From the NCBI RefSeq assembly GCF_014192105.1, contig NZ_JACHXK010000015.1, positions 62,001-126,000 on the forward strand: DNA of 64,000 nt, in the 5' to 3' direction. Position numbers and translations under genes: made by a program. This DNA is from Paenibacillus phyllosphaerae. GTDB taxonomy: Bacteria > Bacillota > Bacilli > Paenibacillales > Paenibacillaceae. Below are positions 35,926-45,410 of this stretch, one piece after another (the stretch's first letter is position 1; every line of letters starts with the position of its first letter). The notes under the pieces are model-generated. The model saw only the letters and a program-made list of their open reading frames with translations. It was not told where the DNA came from and ran no database searches.

Positions 35926-37230
35926 TTAGTCGGCGGTCACGTTCTGGCGCTTGATATACTCCTCAAGCTGCAGGCGCTGGTAAGGTGCCAGGCCGGCGAG
36001 CAGGCAGCCGTAACGGAACTGAGTGCCGTTCGTCTCGATCCGGATAATACGTCCGGTGACCGGAGGCAGCTGCGAAGCTTGCGGGAAGTGGATGACGATG
36101 AACATATCCGTCTCTAGCGGCTGATCGCTCGAAATTTGCACGCCGTGGCCGGAGATGTCCAGGAGCACGCCATCGATCAGTTGACCGGAGAAGGAACCTT
36201 CCTGCTCCCACTGATAGACGGACAGCTTAAGCGGGATATGTAAGGATAGGCGCTCGCTCTTGCGGCGATCGGACTTATCATCTTCCGAATCGGAGACCGC
36301 TGGCTCTACAGCTGCTATAGCAGCTTCGCTTGCTTGCGGCGTATAGTCGCTGAACCGTTTGTGCGTCCACTCTTCATAGCAGTTGACGAGGGCAGCCATG
36401 TCGAGATCGCCAAGGCCCATCGATTCGCCAACCTGGAACACGCTCTTCACGGCTTCGAGCACCGGTGTCGGCGTGCGTAAGCTGTCGGATAACGCCGAGG
36501 ATAGACGCAGGTCCTTCAGCATGAGGGACAAGGAGAACTGTACGCTAAAGTCGCGCTCGAGCAGCTTCGGCGTCTTCAGCTCCGCGAACCGGCTGTTGGC
36601 CGCTCCGGCTTGTACGAGTTCCAGGAACGAGGCCGCTTCAATGCCGCCATTGGATGCGATCGCAAGCCCTTCGGCGAATGCGGCTGCATGAATGCCGACC
36701 ATCGTGTTATGGGCGAGCTTGGCGGTCTGTCCGCTGCCGCTTGGTCCCATGTAGATGATTTTACGGGCCATGGCCATGATAACGTCGCGCGTCTGCTCGA
36801 GCACGCGTTCTTCGCCGCCGATCATGAAGACGAGCGTGCCGCTCTCGGCCGCCGGCTTGCTGCCGGTAACGGGAGCGTCCAGGAAGTCGCTGTGCTTCGC
36901 CGCGATATCAGTTGCGAGCGTTCTCGCTAGCGACGGGGAGATCGTACTGCTATCCATGACGATCGTGCCTGGTGCCAGCGCGTCGATAATGCCGCTTGCG
37001 CCGTAGTAGACTTCGCGTATGGCATCGTCATTGCTGATCATCGTGATGACGACTTCCGCGCCGCGTACCGCGTCCGCAGCAGTTGCGACGACTTCAGCGC
37101 CCAGCGCGGCCAGCTCGTCCGACTTGCCTGCCGAACGGTTGTATACCGTCACGAGATAGCCTTTGCGCAGCAAATTGGCAGCCATCGGCGCACCCATGAC
37201 GCCAAGGCCGATAAAGCCGATTTTGTTCAT
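35926..37230 (-). CDS. beta-hydroxyacid dehydrogenase fused to a C-terminal PilZ domain
   Basis: 434 residues. Residues 1-290 are a complete 3-hydroxyisobutyrate dehydrogenase/tartronate-semialdehyde reductase type enzyme: Rossmann GFIGLGVMGAPMA (6-18), substrate loop DAPVTGSKPAAESGTL (118-133), and catalytic GQTAKLAHN with K171 and N175. After a linker of about 30 acidic residues (296-320), residues 321-430 form a PilZ domain with the c-di-GMP motifs RxxxR (R323-R327, RKSER) and DxSxxG (D358-G363, DISGHG). Such dehydrogenases normally stop near 290-300 residues. The fusion is one uninterrupted frame. It suggests an oxidoreductase whose activity or location answers to c-di-GMP; substrate unknown. 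Confidence 0.9.
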   Translation of the reverse strand: MNKIGFIGLGVMGAPMAANLLRKGYLVTVYNRSAGKSDELAALGAEVVATAADAVRGAEVVITMISNDDAIREVYYGASGIIDALAPGTIVMDSSTISPSLARTLATDIAAKHSDFLDAPVTGSKPAAESGTLVFMIGGEERVLEQTRDVIMAMARKIIYMGPSGSGQTAKLAHNTMVGIHAAAFAEGLAIASNGGIEAASFLELVQAGAANSRFAELKTPKLLERDFSVQFSLSLMLKDLRLSSALSDSLRTPTPVLEAVKSVFQVGESMGLGDLDMAALVNCYEEWTHKRFSDYTPQASEAAIAAVEPAVSDSEDDKSDRRKSERLSLHIPLKLSVYQWEQEGSFSGQLIDGVLLDISGHGVQISSDQPLETDMFIVIHFPQASQLPPVTGRIIRIETNGTQFRYGCLLAGLAPYQRLQLEEYIKRQNVTAD

Positions 37231-37424
37231 GTTCTCTCATCTCCTGATAACCGCATTAAAGTGCTTCTTCCATCTTATCATAATCCGTCATGGAAAAGGT
37301 ACGGGCTAGGGAGCGCGCTTGTTTTTGGGAGCGAAATCTATTATTCTTAGGTTGCTTTGTCAATGGGAATTAAACATACATTATGAAGCCTTGCGCTTCA
37401 TCCATTTATAGGAGGTTCTTGACT

Positions 37425-38774
37425 ATGTCTAAAGCGGTTAAGTTTGACTACAGCAAAGCGTTGGCGTTCGTAGGCCAACATGAGATCGATTATTTCTCCG
37501 AGCAGGTTCGCGTTGCTCACGAGCAATTACATAACGGCACGGGCGTAGGTTCCGACTACCTCGGTTGGATCGACCTGCCGCACAACTATGACAAAGAAGA
37601 GTTCGCGCGCATTCAGCAAGCGGCTTCCAAGATTCAATCCGACTCCGAAGTGCTTGTCGTAATCGGTATCGGCGGTTCCTACCTGGGCGCTCGCGCAGCG
37701 ATCGAAGCGCTGTCCCACTCGTTCTTCAACCTGCTGCCGAAAGACGCGCGCAAAGTGCCGCAAGTGCTGTTCGCGGGCAACAACATCAGCTCGACCTATG
37801 TGAACCACCTGCTGCAGCTGCTCGAAGGCCGCGACTGGTCCATCAACGTCATCTCCAAGTCCGGCACGACGACTGAGCCTGCGCTTGCATTCCGCGTGTT
37901 CCGCGAAGCACTGGAAGCGAAGTATGGCAAAGAGGCCGCTCGCAAACGCATCTATGCGACGACGGACAAAGCAAGAGGCGCACTGAAGACGCTTGCTACG
38001 GAAGAGGGCTACGAATCGTTCATCATTCCGGACGACGTAGGCGGCCGTTACTCAGTACTGACAGCTGTAGGCTTGCTGCCGATCGCGGTTGCGGGCATCG
38101 ACATCGAAGCGATGATGAAGGGCGCAGCCGACGCTGCAACCGAGTACAGCAATCCATCCCTGGCGGAGAACGAAGCGTACCAGTACGCAGCAGCACGTAA
38201 CGCGCTGTACCGCAAAGGTAAAGTAACGGAGATCCTCGTTAACTACGAGCCGTCGCTGCACTATGTGTCCGAGTGGTGGAAACAACTCTTCGGCGAGAGC
38301 GAAGGCAAAGACTACAAAGGCATCTATCCGGCATCCGTAGACTTCTCCACGGACCTGCACTCGATGGGCCAATTCATTCAAGAAGGCAACCGCAACATCT
38401 TCGAGACGGTTATCCAAGTCGAGAATGTAGCGGAGCAAATCACGATCGGTCACGACGCGGACGACCTGGACGGCCTAAACTACCTGACAGGCAAGACGAT
38501 GGATTTCGTTAACAAAAAAGCATTCGAAGGCACGCTGCTTGCCCACACGGACGGCCAAGTACCGAACTTCATCGTCAACATCCAAGACCTGACGCCGTAC
38601 ACATTCGGCTACCTGGTTTACTTCTTCGAGAAGGCTTGCGGCATCAGCGGCTACCTGCTGGGCGTGAATCCGTTCGACCAACCGGGCGTTGAGGCTTACA
38701 AACGCAATATGTTCGCGCTGCTTGGCAAACCAGGCTTCGAGAAAGAAAAAGCGGAGCTGGAAGCTCGCCTGTAA
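37425..38774 (+). CDS. pgi: glucose-6-phosphate isomerase
   Basis: 449 residues. Interconverts glucose-6-P and fructose-6-P. Sugar-phosphate-binding [31 protein letters not shown], catalytic Glu/His region [13 protein letters not shown] ([18 protein letters not shown]) and the C-terminal lysine region [12 protein letters not shown] are present. ATG 37425 is chosen for AGGAGG 9 nt upstream; an ATG 42 nt further up has no site. Codon use shows high-expression bias. Confidence 0.97.
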   Translation: MSKAVKFDYSKALAFVGQHEIDYFSEQVRVAHEQLHNGTGVGSDYLGWIDLPHNYDKEEFARIQQAASKIQSDSEVLVVIGIGGSYLGARAAIEALSHSFFNLLPKDARKVPQVLFAGNNISSTYVNHLLQLLEGRDWSINVISKSGTTTEPALAFRVFREALEAKYGKEAARKRIYATTDKARGALKTLATEEGYESFIIPDDVGGRYSVLTAVGLLPIAVAGIDIEAMMKGAADAATEYSNPSLAENEAYQYAAARNALYRKGKVTEILVNYEPSLHYVSEWWKQLFGESEGKDYKGIYPASVDFSTDLHSMGQFIQEGNRNIFETVIQVENVAEQITIGHDADDLDGLNYLTGKTMDFVNKKAFEGTLLAHTDGQVPNFIVNIQDLTPYTFGYLVYFFEKACGISGYLLGVNPFDQPGVEAYKRNMFALLGKPGFEKEKAELEARL

Positions 38775-38826
38775 TCTTAAGAAGACTGGATTGGTAAGGC
38801 GCAAGCGGCAAGGAGCGTGAATCAAC

Positions 38827-39459
38827 ATGTTGAACCGGTACAAGACGCTGCGCATGCAGGGACAGAAAGAAATCGTCATTAAGAAATCGCGTTTCATCGG
38901 CTACGGCAAGCCGGTCCAGAGCGAGGAGGAAGCGATCGCGTTCATTGAAGAGATCAAGAAACTCAACTGGAACGCAACGCACAACTGCTCGGCTTATATG
39001 ATCGGGGAACGGGATGAGATTCAGAAGCAGTCCGATGACGGAGAGCCGAGCGGAACGGCAGGCAAGCCGATCCTTGAGGTGATCAAGAATCAGGGGCTGA
39101 AGAACGTCGTTATTGTGGTCACCCGTTATTTCGGGGGCATCATGCTCGGCGCAGGCGGACTCATTCGGGCGTATACCGATGGAGCGGTGGCAGCTACGGA
39201 AGCGGCAGAAGGCATCGTACAAGTGCTCCATCGCGAGGTTATCGTGGATGTGGATTATACGTGGTACGGTAAGCTGGAGAATGAGCTGCATGGGCGCGGC
39301 GTGCGGGTCGGTGGTACCGAGTTCACCGACCGCGTCGTCGTTACGTGTCTGCCGGAAGCGCCGGAGGCGGAGAAATTCGCCGCTTGGATGACGGATCTGA
39401 CGCAAGGCCAGGCTGTCATTACGCTAGGCGAAGAGAAGTATTTCATCGAAGGCGAGTAG
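38827..39459 (+). CDS. YigZ/IMPACT family protein
   Basis: 210 residues. N-terminal UPF0029 (IMPACT) domain: IKKSRFIGYGKPVQSEEEA, NATHNCSAYMIGE, DDGEPSGTAGKPIL, VVTRYFGGIMLGAGGLIRAY. A C-terminal DUF1949 ferredoxin-like domain follows (about 140-205). Bacillus YvyE and E. coli YigZ are relatives, with proposed roles in translation stress. AAGGAGCGTG lies upstream. Confidence 0.93.
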   Translation: MLNRYKTLRMQGQKEIVIKKSRFIGYGKPVQSEEEAIAFIEEIKKLNWNATHNCSAYMIGERDEIQKQSDDGEPSGTAGKPILEVIKNQGLKNVVIVVTRYFGGIMLGAGGLIRAYTDGAVAATEAAEGIVQVLHREVIVDVDYTWYGKLENELHGRGVRVGGTEFTDRVVVTCLPEAPEAEKFAAWMTDLTQGQAVITLGEEKYFIEGE

Positions 39460-39480
39460 ACTTTTCGCTTCACTGTTGGA

Positions 39481-39524
39481 AGACCCTTGATGGAGAGCTA
39501 TGGTGCTCTGGTCAAGGGTCTTTG
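39481..39524 (+). terminator. intrinsic terminator after the YigZ gene
   Basis: AGACCCTTGA pairs with TCAAGGGTCT with an inner AGAGC/GCTCT stem, then TTG. Confidence 0.7.
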
Positions 39525-39641
39525 TTTTGCTGCATAAGAGGAGACGAACATTTTCCAGAAACGATGCCTTGTTTCCGCAGGAATTGGCTAATCTAAGCAG
39601 GCATGGGACAAAAAATGTGCATATAACTAATTATCCGACAA

Positions 39642-39719
39642 GGAATATCAAGATTCTCGATAAACTTGATAAGATTAGTTGATTAAGGATTGACGGAATA
39701 TCTAGTATTCAGATAAAAT
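39642..39719 (+). promoter_or_regulatory. sulfate operon promoter with two GGAATATC inverted-repeat sites
   Basis: Promoter TTGACG (39690-39695), 18 nt, TAAAAT (39714-39719). GGAATATCTAGTATTC (39695-39710) fills the spacer; a near copy GGAATATCAAGATTC lies at 39642-39656, 53 bp upstream. Each is an inverted GAAT(A)/(T)ATTC. The position implies a repressor, perhaps a CymR/CysR-type sulfur regulator; identity is inferred. The rest of 39525-39800 is AT-rich with no gene seen. Confidence 0.55.
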
Positions 39720-39800
39720 ATATTAAAACCAAGTAAAATTATAGGAATTAGTTATGCTCATCCGCCATTCCACGAGGAAAGCGTCAGGAGGTAAGCTGGT

Positions 39801-40616
39801 TTGAACAATTTGTTTCGCAACCGATGGTGGAGTTTCGGCTTTCGGACGACCATTATGCTGTATTTCATTCTACTCATCGTTCTGCCGATCATCGGTATCT
39901 ACGGCCAGTCGTTTCGTTCAGGCTGGGGGCCCTTCTGGGAGAGTGTCAGTGATCCGCTTGCCTGGAAGGCAGTGCTCTTGACGCTGAAGCTTGCGATTAT
40001 CGCAACGATCATTAATATTTTCCTTGGAACGATGATTGGCTGGTCGCTCATCCGCTATCGTTTTCCCGGGCGGCGGCTTCTGAATAGTTTGGTGGATCTG
40101 CCGTTCGCGCTGCCGACCGCAGTAGGCGGACTTATGATTCTGCTGCTACTGGGCCCGAACAGTCTGGTAGGCTCACTCGCGCAAGGCTTAGGTTTCGATA
40201 TCGTGTTCCATGAGCCGGCGATCGTTGTAGCCATGGTATTCGTCACCTTCCCGTTCGTCATCCGCGCCGTACAGCCGCTGCTGGAAGAGCTGGATAAATC
40301 GGAGGAAGAGGCGGCATACACGCTCGGAGCGTCGAAGACGCGGGCATTCTTTCAAGTGATTTTCCCAACGATGCTTCCCGGGATATCGAGCGGTGCGATG
40401 CTGGCATTCTCACGCGCGCTTGCCGAGTTCGGGGCCGTTGTACTGGTTGCCGGCAATATTCCGGGCAAGACTCTAATCGCATCGGTTTATATATTCGGCG
40501 AGATCGAGAGCGACAATCCGCAAGGGGCAGCAGCCGTCTCGGTCATGCTGTTGACGTTGTCGTTCGTCATTCTATGGGCGGTTAACCTCGTTCAATCGAG
40601 GAGGCTCGGCAAATGA
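39801..40616 (+). CDS. cysT: sulfate/thiosulfate ABC permease CysT
   Basis: 271 residues from TTG with AGGAGG upstream. Six-helix BPD permease with the EAA coupling loop EEEAAYTLGASKTRAFFQVIFP and the sulfate-permease hallmark RALAEFGAVVLVAGNIPGKT. Forms the heterodimeric channel with CysW. First gene of a four-gene importer operon; the CysW ATG overlaps its stop. Confidence 0.94.
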   Translation: MNNLFRNRWWSFGFRTTIMLYFILLIVLPIIGIYGQSFRSGWGPFWESVSDPLAWKAVLLTLKLAIIATIINIFLGTMIGWSLIRYRFPGRRLLNSLVDLPFALPTAVGGLMILLLLGPNSLVGSLAQGLGFDIVFHEPAIVVAMVFVTFPFVIRAVQPLLEELDKSEEEAAYTLGASKTRAFFQVIFPTMLPGISSGAMLAFSRALAEFGAVVLVAGNIPGKTLIASVYIFGEIESDNPQGAAAVSVMLLTLSFVILWAVNLVQSRRLGK

Positions 40617-41410
40617 AAAAGGTCTGGGTCTCGCTAACGTACCTTGTCTTCCTCATACTTTTAATTATTCCGATTATCAAAATATTCACGGGCGCGTGGG
40701 CAGAGGGCTGGGATGGTTTCATCGAGGCGCTCTCACGCCCGCAAGCCTTGCATGCGCTCATGATGACCGGCATTATCGTCGTGGTCGTAACGGCGCTTAA
40801 TACGATATTCGGCGTCATGCTCGCACTCTATCTGGTGCGCGCGAACTGGATCGGCGGCAAGCTGAAGCAGCTGCTCAACAGCCTGGTCGATCTGCCCTAT
40901 GCGGTATCGCCCGTTATCGGCGGACTTATGATCGTGTTGATCCTTGGTCCAAGCACCGCTATCGGCGCATTGTTCGAGGATATCGGCTTCAAGATCGTGT
41001 ACGCGCTGCCGGGCATGATTCTGGCGACGCTGTTCGTCACTTTCCCGCTGATGGTGCGGGAAGTCATGCCGGTGCTGCAGGAGATCGGCGCGCAGCAGGA
41101 AGAGGCGGCTTCGACGCTTGGCGCGTACTCGTGGTATACCTTCTGGCATGTCACATGGCCTTCGATCCGGTGGGGCGTCATCTATGGCGTCGTACTGACC
41201 GTTGCCAGATCGCTTGGCGAATTCGGCGCGGTGCTGGTCGTATCCGGCAATATCATGAATAAAACACAGACGGCGACAACGCTCGTTTATCAGGATGTAG
41301 AGAACTTTAACGTGCTGGCGGCCAACAGCGTGGCACTTGTGCTGGCGGCCTTCTCGGTGGGCTTGCTGCTCCTGATGGAATGGGCTAAGAAGAGAAAGGA
41401 AGTGCATTAG
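40613..41410 (+). CDS. cysW: sulfate/thiosulfate ABC permease CysW
   Basis: 265 residues, six helices. EAA loop QEEAASTLGAYSWYTFWHVTWP and ARSLGEFGAVLVVSGNIMNKTQTATTL identify it as the CysW partner of CysT. Starts on an ATGA overlap and ends 3 nt before CysA. Confidence 0.94.
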   Translation: MKKVWVSLTYLVFLILLIIPIIKIFTGAWAEGWDGFIEALSRPQALHALMMTGIIVVVVTALNTIFGVMLALYLVRANWIGGKLKQLLNSLVDLPYAVSPVIGGLMIVLILGPSTAIGALFEDIGFKIVYALPGMILATLFVTFPLMVREVMPVLQEIGAQQEEAASTLGAYSWYTFWHVTWPSIRWGVIYGVVLTVARSLGEFGAVLVVSGNIMNKTQTATTLVYQDVENFNVLAANSVALVLAAFSVGLLLLMEWAKKRKEVH

Positions 41411-41413
41411 ACG

Positions 41414-42478
41414 ATGCATATCGAGGTTCGCGGATTAAACAAAACGTTCGGTGACTTTCATGCAGTACGCGATGTAAGCTTCGACATTGCCAAAGGGCAT
41501 CTCATCGGTCTGCTCGGCCCTTCGGGCGGAGGTAAAACTTCCATTCTCCGTATGCTCGCCGGTCTGGAGAGCCCGACGTCGGGGGATATCATTTTTCATG
41601 GCAAACGAGTGAATGACCTGCCGCCGCAAGAGCGCGGGATCGGCTTCGTCTTCCAGAACTATGCGCTGTTCAAGCATATGACGGTATATGATAACGTCGC
41701 ATTCGGCCTTAAGGTCAAGAAGACGCCGAAGGATCAGATTCGTGAGCGCGTCATGTCGCTCGTAGAACTTACGGGGCTCAAAGGTTTCGAGCACCGTTAC
41801 CCGCATCAGCTGTCAGGCGGTCAACGTCAGCGCGTCGCATTTGCAAGAGCGCTGGCGCCGGAGCCGCAGCTTCTGCTGCTGGATGAACCGTTCGCGGCGA
41901 TCGATGCGAAGATCCGCGGCGAGCTGCGCACATGGCTGAAGGAGCTTATCGAGCGCGTCGGCATCACCTCGATCTTCGTCACGCATGACCAGGATGAAGC
42001 GATCGAAGTTGCGGACGAGATTATGATCATCAATAAAGGGCAGCTCGAGCAGAAGGGCTCGCCATGGGATATCTATAAAAGCCCGCAGACCCAATTCGTC
42101 GCCAGCTTCATCGGCGAATCGACGATGGTGGAGCAGGTGGAACGCCTTCGCGGCTTCGAAGAGGCGGCGAACTGGCCGGGCACGCAAGCGCTCATCCGTC
42201 CGGAGTACATCGAGATCGGCAAGCGCAGCGAGTTCCGCATTCCATCCGCTACGGTCCAAGGCAAAGTGAAGCATCTTCACTTCCGCGGCAGCGAATGGAT
42301 GGTCGAGGTCGAGGTCGGCGACATCAAGCTGATTACGTACCGGTCGCTGGAGAAGGATGTGCTGCAGCCGGGCGAGGACGTACACGTGCTGATTCACCGG
42401 GCTTATCTGTTCAACGATAACGATACATGGATTATGGAGAACAAGCTGAAGGAAGATCCGATGCCGATCCATATCTAG
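41414..42478 (+). CDS. cysA: sulfate/thiosulfate ABC ATPase CysA
   Basis: 354 residues. Walker A GPSGGGKTS, signature LSGGQRQRVAFARAL, Walker B LLLLDEPFAAID and switch His in FVTHDQDEA. A C-terminal TOBE-like domain follows (about 235-345; FRGSEWMVEVEVGDIKLITYRS). Energises sulfate import. Confidence 0.95.
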   Translation: MHIEVRGLNKTFGDFHAVRDVSFDIAKGHLIGLLGPSGGGKTSILRMLAGLESPTSGDIIFHGKRVNDLPPQERGIGFVFQNYALFKHMTVYDNVAFGLKVKKTPKDQIRERVMSLVELTGLKGFEHRYPHQLSGGQRQRVAFARALAPEPQLLLLDEPFAAIDAKIRGELRTWLKELIERVGITSIFVTHDQDEAIEVADEIMIINKGQLEQKGSPWDIYKSPQTQFVASFIGESTMVEQVERLRGFEEAANWPGTQALIRPEYIEIGKRSEFRIPSATVQGKVKHLHFRGSEWMVEVEVGDIKLITYRSLEKDVLQPGEDVHVLIHRAYLFNDNDTWIMENKLKEDPMPIHI

Positions 42479-42500
42479 TCTAATAGAAAGTGTTGTGTGC

Positions 42501-43568
42501 ATGATGAGACCTACCCTAACCAAAGGATGGAGACGAGTCGGCGCAGCTGTGGCGTTAGCGGCAATGCTTGTTACCACGGCGTGCAGCGGCGGCACCGATA
42601 CGAATACGTCAGGCTCCGCGCAGCCAACGGGCGACGTCACGCTCGTCATTGGCGCATACTCCGTCGCGAAGGATGCTTTCGGCGAGCTGCTGCCGAAGTT
42701 CCAGGAAGAGTGGCAGGAGAAGACCGGACAGAAGGTTGTTTTCCAGGAATCGTACGAGGCTTCGGGAACGCAGGCTAGAGCGATAGCAGGCGGCTTCGAG
42801 GCGGATGTGACGTTGCTCGCGATGGAGAGCGATATCGACAAGATTCAGAAAGCCGGCTTTATTACCGAAGATTGGCGCAATGCACCGAACGGCGGCATGA
42901 TCACGAATTCGATCGTCGTCATGGGGACGCGTGAAGGCAATCCCAAAGGGATTAAGGAATGGACGGATCTGACGCGGGATGGCGTCAAGGTGCTCTATCC
43001 GAATCCCAAGACGTCTGGCGGCGCGCAATGGGACATCAACGCGATGTATGGCGCCGGTCTGAAGCAGTCCGAGCAAGAGACGGGCACGAAGGATCCCGAG
43101 TATGCCAAAGCGTTCTTGAAACAGATTCATCGCAATGTCGAGTCGCTCGATAAAAGCGGCCGCGCTTCGATGGCGGCGTTCGAATATGGCGTCGGCGATG
43201 TCATCATCACGTATGAGAATGAGCTGCTGGCCCGAATCAAGCAAGGGGTTCAATACGATATCGTCGTGCCGAAGTCCACGATTCTGATCGAGAATCCTGC
43301 CGCTGTCGTCGACGTGAATGCCGACAAGCATGGCGTCCGTGAGGTAGCCGACGCATTCGTCGCGTATCTGCATACCGCAGAGGCGCAGCAGGTGTTTGCC
43401 GAATACGGCTTCCGCCCGGTAGAAGAGACAGTGGCGAAGGAGACGGCCGGGCAGTTCCAGACGCCGGAGGACTTGTTCGATATCAGTTACTTGGGCGGCT
43501 GGGAGGAAGTGCGCAGCCTGTTGTATTCCGCCAAAGGCGTCTGGTATCAGGTGCTTGCGGACTTATAG
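42501..43568 (+). CDS. sbp: sulfate-binding lipoprotein Sbp
   Basis: 355 residues. Lipobox MLVTTAC in the N-terminal 30 residues makes it a membrane-anchored binding protein. Sulfate-binding family stretches: YSVAKDAFGELLPKF, GTQARAIAGGFEADVTLLAMESD, YPNPKTSGGAQWDINAMYGAGL and GVGDVIITYENE. ATG 42501 is used; GTG 42495 and ATG 42504 are alternatives, the ribosome site (AGAAAG) being weak. Having the binding protein last in the operon is a common order in Gram-positives. Confidence 0.93.
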   Translation: MMRPTLTKGWRRVGAAVALAAMLVTTACSGGTDTNTSGSAQPTGDVTLVIGAYSVAKDAFGELLPKFQEEWQEKTGQKVVFQESYEASGTQARAIAGGFEADVTLLAMESDIDKIQKAGFITEDWRNAPNGGMITNSIVVMGTREGNPKGIKEWTDLTRDGVKVLYPNPKTSGGAQWDINAMYGAGLKQSEQETGTKDPEYAKAFLKQIHRNVESLDKSGRASMAAFEYGVGDVIITYENELLARIKQGVQYDIVVPKSTILIENPAAVVDVNADKHGVREVADAFVAYLHTAEAQQVFAEYGFRPVEETVAKETAGQFQTPEDLFDISYLGGWEEVRSLLYSAKGVWYQVLADL

Positions 43569-43656
43569 CGCTCGATCGTAACCGAGGTAGCGGAATGCGG
43601 CGTGCCGAGCCTCACGGTTTTACGCGCGAAAGAATCCGTTTTGATCGAAACATAAA

Positions 43657-43698
43657 GCTGTTCTACTGCAGGTACACTGCAGCGGGACAGTTTTTTTG
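43657..43698 (+). terminator. intrinsic terminator of the sulfate operon
   Basis: CTGTTCTACTGCAG pairs with CTGCAGCGGGACAG (one mismatch and one G-U), then TTTTTTT. Confidence 0.85.
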
Positions 43699-43783
43699 TT
43701 ATCGCAAATTTTGTAAAAAAATAACAAAATAAATGCAACCTTCCACGGACCGTTATCGTTGAGAAAGTTGCGGGTAAGAACAA

Positions 43784-43797
43784 TGAAAGCGATTGCT
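43784..43797 (+). promoter_or_regulatory. cre-like site before the stalk-protein gene
   Basis: TGAAAGCGATTGCT matches the CcpA cre consensus TGWAANCGNTNWCA at all but two positions, 20 bp before the start codon. Confidence 0.35.
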
Positions 43798-43816
43798 AAG
43801 ATGAGGAGTGTGAAGA

Positions 43817-44983
43817 ATGAAACGCAGACGTCTGTTGCAAAAGAGTGTACTCGCCGCTTCCTTGGTTGCGCTGGCTTGTGCGGGTGTGAACGTCTCGGAG
43901 ACGGCCACCGCTGCCGGATTGACGAAGAAGGCGCCGGACATCCGCGTATCCGTGAACGGTACATACACCTTCGAGCAGGGCGCGGTGCAGTGGGACGGTA
44001 TCACTTATTTGAACGTGAAGGAGGTCAATCATATCTTTGGGGATGCAGCTCTCGTAGAGAACGCTTCGGCAGGCACCTTTACGCTGCTGTATCCTGGCAT
44101 GAAAGCTGTCTATACAACGGGGCAGAGATCCGTTATCGTGAACGGCAAGAAGCACGTTCGTGACTACGCTAGCGTGAAGAGAACCGCAAGCGGGACTTAT
44201 ATTGCGCTGCGCGAGCTTAGCGATCGGCTCCAGGGCGGCATATCCTTTAACTCGCAGACAAGAACAGTTGTTTTGAATTATAAGGAACGCTATGCGGTAG
44301 GCCGGCATGAGTCGACCAGCGTGTGGGTGGATAAACAGAACGGTACGCTATATATCAGCAAGCAGGGGCAACTTCCCCAAGCAGCCGGTCAGACGTCATT
44401 CAAGCCGAGAGATTTGGTTTACGTGACGTTCAAGCAGTTGTCGAATGCTTCGCTGCTCGTGACGATTAGCGACTCATGGGGCGAACCGCATCTGGGAATG
44501 GACTATTATAAGATTATTGTCCATAATGGCAAAGTCGTGCGGGAAGCGAAAACGAGTTACTATGGTTTCCGCTCATCGGCGAGCATTGACCAGGCAGGGA
44601 ATAACCTGCTATTGATCGATCAAGGCAAGCTGCATTGGGTGCGGCCGGATGGCGTTACGGTGCAGTCGCTCGATATTGGCAGCCGCCTCGGGCTGCAGGA
44701 CGTATTCACCGTCGAATATGCCGATCAAGACGTATTGCTAATCCGTCCCTATACGGTAGGAAAGCTGATTCTCTACAACATGAAGACGGGAACGGCAACC
44801 GAGCTGTACAAGAAGCTGCTGACAGAGGAAGAACAGGAGATTCTGGACACCTGGGTGACTAGCGAGGCCGATTATCCGGGCGATCAGCTGTGGTTCGCCA
44901 AGTTAGAGGGGAATACGCTCTTCTTCAAGCATCGCGTCCTGCTCAGAAGCGAGGAGAAGGTGCTTCGTTACACTTTGGAATAA
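43817..44983 (+). CDS. secreted stalk-domain (copper amine oxidase N-like) protein
   Basis: 388 residues with a signal peptide (about 1-33, ending ATAAG). Residues about 40-155 hold two copper-amine-oxidase-N-like 'stalk' units (DIRVSVNGTYTF ... YLNVKEVNHIFG; RSVIVNGKKHVRDYASVKRTASGTYIALRELSDRLQGGISFNSQTRTVVL). The remaining 230 residues are a beta-rich domain of unknown type. Stalk proteins are numerous in Paenibacillus and sit on the cell surface. GAGGAGTGTG precedes the ATG. Confidence 0.8.
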   Translation: MKRRRLLQKSVLAASLVALACAGVNVSETATAAGLTKKAPDIRVSVNGTYTFEQGAVQWDGITYLNVKEVNHIFGDAALVENASAGTFTLLYPGMKAVYTTGQRSVIVNGKKHVRDYASVKRTASGTYIALRELSDRLQGGISFNSQTRTVVLNYKERYAVGRHESTSVWVDKQNGTLYISKQGQLPQAAGQTSFKPRDLVYVTFKQLSNASLLVTISDSWGEPHLGMDYYKIIVHNGKVVREAKTSYYGFRSSASIDQAGNNLLLIDQGKLHWVRPDGVTVQSLDIGSRLGLQDVFTVEYADQDVLLIRPYTVGKLILYNMKTGTATELYKKLLTEEEQEILDTWVTSEADYPGDQLWFAKLEGNTLFFKHRVLLRSEEKVLRYTLE

Positions 44984-45010
44984 AGCTTTCTGCCTGTGAT
45001 GCATGAAAAG

Positions 45011-45049
45011 TACCGCCTTCCTTTGCTCATAAGGAGGGCGGTTTTTCAT
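45011..45049 (+). terminator. intrinsic terminator after the stalk-protein gene
   Basis: TACCGCCTTCCTT pairs with AAGGAGGGCGGT (one G-U), then TTTTT. Confidence 0.88.
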
Positions 45050-45140
45050 GGAAGTTGTTGGAGTTAGATAGAGGAATTCGGGGAATAGGTATGGAAGTAG
45101 CCTGGGATACGGAATACGAGATCGAACAGGAGGGTACAAG

Positions 45141-45344
45141 ATGGCATGGATTACATTGCTCGAGCATGACACCCTCAGCGCGCGTCTGGATACGGATGAT
45201 AACCAGCTGCTGCTGGAGGTGGGCAGCGGCGGGTTACGGGCGGATTATGTGACCGTTAGCCTGGGAATGGACGATATTCACTTACTGGAGGAAGCCATAG
45301 CGGCCTATAAGGAACGAGTTGCGCTTCGTTCGAAGAACGAGTGA
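45141..45344 (+). CDS. small acidic protein, unknown
   Basis: 67 residues: AWITLLEHDTLSARLDTDDN, then a Gly-rich turn and a C-terminal helix (LLEEAIAAYKERVALRSK). ACAGGAGGGTACAAG gives a strong ribosome site 8 nt before the ATG. No signal or membrane segment. Family not recognised. Confidence 0.6.
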   Translation: MAWITLLEHDTLSARLDTDDNQLLLEVGSGGLRADYVTVSLGMDDIHLLEEAIAAYKERVALRSKNE

Positions 45345-45410
45345 GTACAACGGCCGCCGACTCGCTACTAGCTTGCTGCAAGCTCCATAGGCAATTAGCA
45401 GCATGAAGCG

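Noticed and set aside
42501-43568. Considered as a molybdate rather than sulfate importer operon
   Set aside because: Binding protein has the sulfate-family blocks (YPNPKTSGGAQWDI) and two CysT/CysW-type permeases are present; molybdate systems have one permease type (ModB).
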